A DNA stretch of 7,315 nucleotides from an uncultured Clostridia bacterium. GTDB taxonomy: Bacteria; Bacillota; Clostridia; Christensenellales; Borkfalkiaceae. The position numbers and the translations under genes were made by a program. Below the pieces are notes generated by a model that worked only from the letters and a program-made list of their open reading frames with translations, did not search any database and was not told the DNA's origin. Location: positions 1 to 7,315 of the forward strand of contig CAJOMM010000040.1 of assembly GCA_905235765.1 (NCBI GenBank). The letters run 5' to 3'. Of this stretch, positions 5,882-7,315 are shown one piece after another (position 1 is the first letter of the stretch; each line of letters starts with the position of its first letter).

Positions 5882-6112
5882 TTATATTACAGCGCGAATA
5901 ACGACAATCGCCGCGACGACGACAAGGGTTGCGACTAAAATAATCAGTTTCCATTTTCTTTTTTCTGCGCTGTCTATATTAGAAGTATCGTAATAAGCGG
6001 ACTTAAGTTTGCCATTACAAAACGGACATTGCGTCATATGGTCGAGAACGGTTTTTCCGCAATGCGGACAGGCGACCGAATGTTTTTCGATACTGCTCTT
6101 TTTTTCTTTCAT
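5882..6112 (-). CDS. Small zinc-ribbon membrane protein
   Basis: This 76-residue protein has an N-terminal zinc ribbon with two CPxC pairs, CPHC (15-18) and CPFC (29-32), expected to bind one zinc ion. One membrane helix follows (about 55-74, LIILVATLVVVAAIVVI), preceded by the basic stretch KRKWK. By the positive-inside rule the ribbon faces the cytoplasm and almost nothing lies outside. The function is unknown; such small proteins often have a scaffold or regulatory part, but that is inference. The ribosome binding site is AGGGGG about 11 nt upstream, a longer spacing than its neighbours. The gene begins 28 nt after the DUF3737 gene with no promoter or terminator between them, so the two are probably co-transcribed. 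Confidence 0.88.
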   Translation of the reverse strand: MKEKKSSIEKHSVACPHCGKTVLDHMTQCPFCNGKLKSAYYDTSNIDSAEKRKWKLIILVATLVVVAAIVVIRAVI

Positions 6113-6140
6113 AATAAAAGATTCCCCCTAAATACAATCG

Positions 6141-6977
6141 TTAAGACCTGATTTTAATCTCTCCGTTACAAGGGATAACAGCGCCACCGGATATTATTTC
6201 GCCAATTTCGTCAGCGACGACCACTCCCGACTTGGGGTTTTTAACCGAAACAATAGCGCCCCGAATATCCGCGTTTACCGACGAATACTCGAAAGATAAG
6301 TCGCAATCCTCCGTTTCGCAATTAACAAGAGTAAGGTTTTCGCAGTAACAAAGCGGCTGAGTTCCTATTATCTTACAGTTAATAAGGGTAAGGTTTTCCG
6401 AAAACCAACCGAGGTATTCGCCCTTTACCACAGAATTTTTAACCGTAACGTTTTTGCTGTGCCAAAAGGCGTCTTTGGTGTCGAGATTGCAATTTTGAAT
6501 CGTCAAGCCTTCTACGTACTGAAAAGAATACTTTCCATGCATTTTAACGTTATTAAGAGATATGTTTTTGCTGTCCAAGAACAGATATTCCGCGGTTATC
6601 TCGGTATCGTTTAAGGAAATACCGTTGCATTTCCAACCGAATTCGGCTGAATTTATATTGCAGTTTTTAATTTCTATATTACAACACTCTCTGACCGCTT
6701 TCACGCCCATAAGTGAACAAAATTCAATTTTTCCGTTATCGGAATACCAAAGCGCAGCCCTCGTCTTATCGTCCATTGAGGAATTAGACAAAACAAAGCC
6801 TTTAACGTGCCACATAGGATAGCGGAGAGAAAATTCAGAGTCTACGACCGCTATATTTCTCGATTCTTTCAGGACGGATTCTCCGTCCATAGGACAGTTT
6901 TTCACCTCACCGTCGGTAAGATTATACAGCGCCCTTTCTTCATCCATCTGTTTGTCTTTTATTAAAATACGACCCAT
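6141..6977 (-). CDS. DUF3737 family protein, right-handed beta-helix
   Basis: This 278-residue protein matches the DUF3737 family over its full usual length. Recognisable blocks are DEERALYNL (12-20), FSLRYPMWH (49-57), TRAALWYSDN (72-81), AVRECCNI (94-101), GKYSFQYVE (148-156), TKDAFWHSKNVTVKNS (167-182), GEYLGWFSENLTLINCKI (186-203), GTQPLCYCENL (205-215) and SVKNPKSG (244-251). The regular N/C-containing turns (IEIKNCNI, LTIQNCNL, LTLINCKI, LTLVNC), repeating about every 20 residues, are typical of a parallel beta-helix. The family's function is unknown. No signal peptide is present, so a cytoplasmic location is likely. GAGGAA lies 8 nt before the first ATG and selects it over the in-frame Met at residue 11. 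It is the first gene of a likely operon with the zinc-ribbon gene. Confidence 0.95.
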   Translation of the reverse strand: MGRILIKDKQMDEERALYNLTDGEVKNCPMDGESVLKESRNIAVVDSEFSLRYPMWHVKGFVLSNSSMDDKTRAALWYSDNGKIEFCSLMGVKAVRECCNIEIKNCNINSAEFGWKCNGISLNDTEITAEYLFLDSKNISLNNVKMHGKYSFQYVEGLTIQNCNLDTKDAFWHSKNVTVKNSVVKGEYLGWFSENLTLINCKIIGTQPLCYCENLTLVNCETEDCDLSFEYSSVNADIRGAIVSVKNPKSGVVVADEIGEIISGGAVIPCNGEIKIRS

Positions 6978-7016
6978 TGTGAATATTCCTCGTTTTAGTT
7001 TATTAATTTTTTATTT

Positions 7017-7032
7017 AACTCATATAAGAGTT
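7017..7032 (-). other. Small hairpin in the leader of the DUF3737 operon
   Basis: AACTC and GAGTT can pair around a 6-nt loop in the roughly 108-nt leader between the promoter at 7092-7120 and the DUF3737 start. The flanking TTTA/TTTTAAA could extend it with a bulge. It is A/T-rich and weak. The rest of the leader shows no riboswitch pattern that I recognise. Confidence 0.3.
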
Positions 7033-7091
7033 TTAAAATTAATCTTTCAAGTATATGATATGTAAGTTCCTTTTTGTTGAAAATTTGTCTT

Positions 7092-7120
7092 ATTATATCA
7101 TTTTTTTTATTTTTTTACAA
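7092..7120 (-). promoter_or_regulatory. Sigma-A promoter of the DUF3737/zinc-ribbon operon
   Basis: On the minus strand TTGTAA (7120-7115) and an exact TATAAT (7097-7092) are separated by 17 bp, and TGA just before the -10 makes an extended -10. The spacer is almost entirely adenine apart from its TGA end. Transcription should start near 7085, leaving an unusually long leader of about 108 nt before the ATG at 6977. Confidence 0.85.
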
Positions 7121-7152
7121 GAGAATCATCTCAATTCACATTTATTCATCAT

Positions 7153-7190
7153 AAAAATGAGGCAGAGGGGAGAAATCTCCCGTCTGCCTC
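7153..7190 (-). terminator. Intrinsic terminator of the gene at the right edge
   Basis: GAGGCAGA (7159-7166) pairs with TCTGCCTC (7183-7190). After a single G/G mismatch (7167/7182) GGGAG (7168-7172) pairs with CTCCC (7177-7181) around a 4-nt loop. On the minus strand the stem is followed by ATTTTTAT. It lies about 32 nt after the stop codon of the partial gene at the window edge, which fits its role. On the plus strand TACCGTTTTT follows, so it might also work in that direction. Confidence 0.85.
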
Positions 7191-7221
7191 TACCGTTTTT
7201 CGGTTTACGATAAAACGCCGC

Positions 7222-7315
7222 TTATGTATTTAATTGCGGAATCTCGTTGGTTTCATCGGGATTAAAAATCATTTGTTTTTTATTATTAAGTTGTGACTTT
7301 CGCCTTTCGGCGCAC
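7222..7315 (-). CDS. C-terminal end of an unidentified gene, cut by the window
   Basis: A minus-strand frame is open from the window edge to a TAA at 7224-7222. It gives about 30 residues: a basic stretch ERRKSQLNNKKQ followed by MIFNPDETNEIPQLNT. The terminator about 32 nt downstream supports the end of a real gene here. The fragment is too short to identify, and the apparent length may be partly chance. The start lies outside the window. Confidence 0.5.
   Translation of the reverse strand, partial: CAERRKSQLNNKKQMIFNPDETNEIPQLNT

Noticed and set aside
6562..6822. Plus-strand open frame inside the DUF3737 gene
   Set aside because: It is antisense to recognisable DUF3737 motifs and lacks start signals.

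Overview
The window looks like part of a low-GC Bacillota genome, probably from a gut-type Clostridia lineage. The evidence is: sigma-A type promoters with 17-bp spacers (TTGACA/TATAAT class), AGGAG-type ribosome binding sites, A/T-rich intergenic DNA, hairpin terminators with T runs, and a DUF3737 protein of the kind common in Firmicutes. The lineage is inferred from these traits, because no rRNA or other taxonomic marker is present.

Layout from left to right. Positions 1-304 are non-coding and hold two 99-bp direct repeats, 205 bp apart start to start. Each can fold into three consecutive hairpins, and the four differences between copies all lie outside the stems. A sigma-A promoter (321-349) then drives a secreted lipase-like alpha/beta hydrolase gene (375-1702, plus strand), broken by two +1 frameshifts. 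A strong bidirectional terminator (1739-1780) separates it from a convergent PLP enzyme gene (1786-2979, minus), which resembles serine palmitoyltransferase within the alpha-oxoamine synthase family and has a perfect consensus promoter.

Next is a divergent pair. One gene (3081-3767, minus) encodes a putative DNA-binding protein with two Myb/SANT-like helical segments and a coiled coil. The other (3838-4782, plus) encodes an unrecognised 314-residue protein with no visible ribosome binding site and a -10-like element just upstream of its ATG. A 12-bp palindrome lies between them. The plus gene converges, across a 17-bp perfect stem-loop, on a solitary beta-class adenine DNA methyltransferase (4859-5821, minus).

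Right of it is a likely two-gene minus-strand operon: DUF3737 beta-helix protein (6141-6977), then a 76-residue zinc-ribbon membrane protein (5882-6112). It has a strong promoter at 7092-7120 and a leader of roughly 108 nt. With no clear terminator before the methyltransferase, read-through into it is possible, although that gene has its own promoter. The right edge holds a minus-strand terminator (7153-7190) and the last 30 codons of a gene that continues beyond the window.

The genes do not form one recognisable pathway. The most unusual items are the triple-hairpin repeat, the SPT-like enzyme without lipid-gene neighbours, the divergent regulator/unknown pair and the doubly frameshifted lipase. 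I see no CRISPR array, transposase, tRNA or rRNA.
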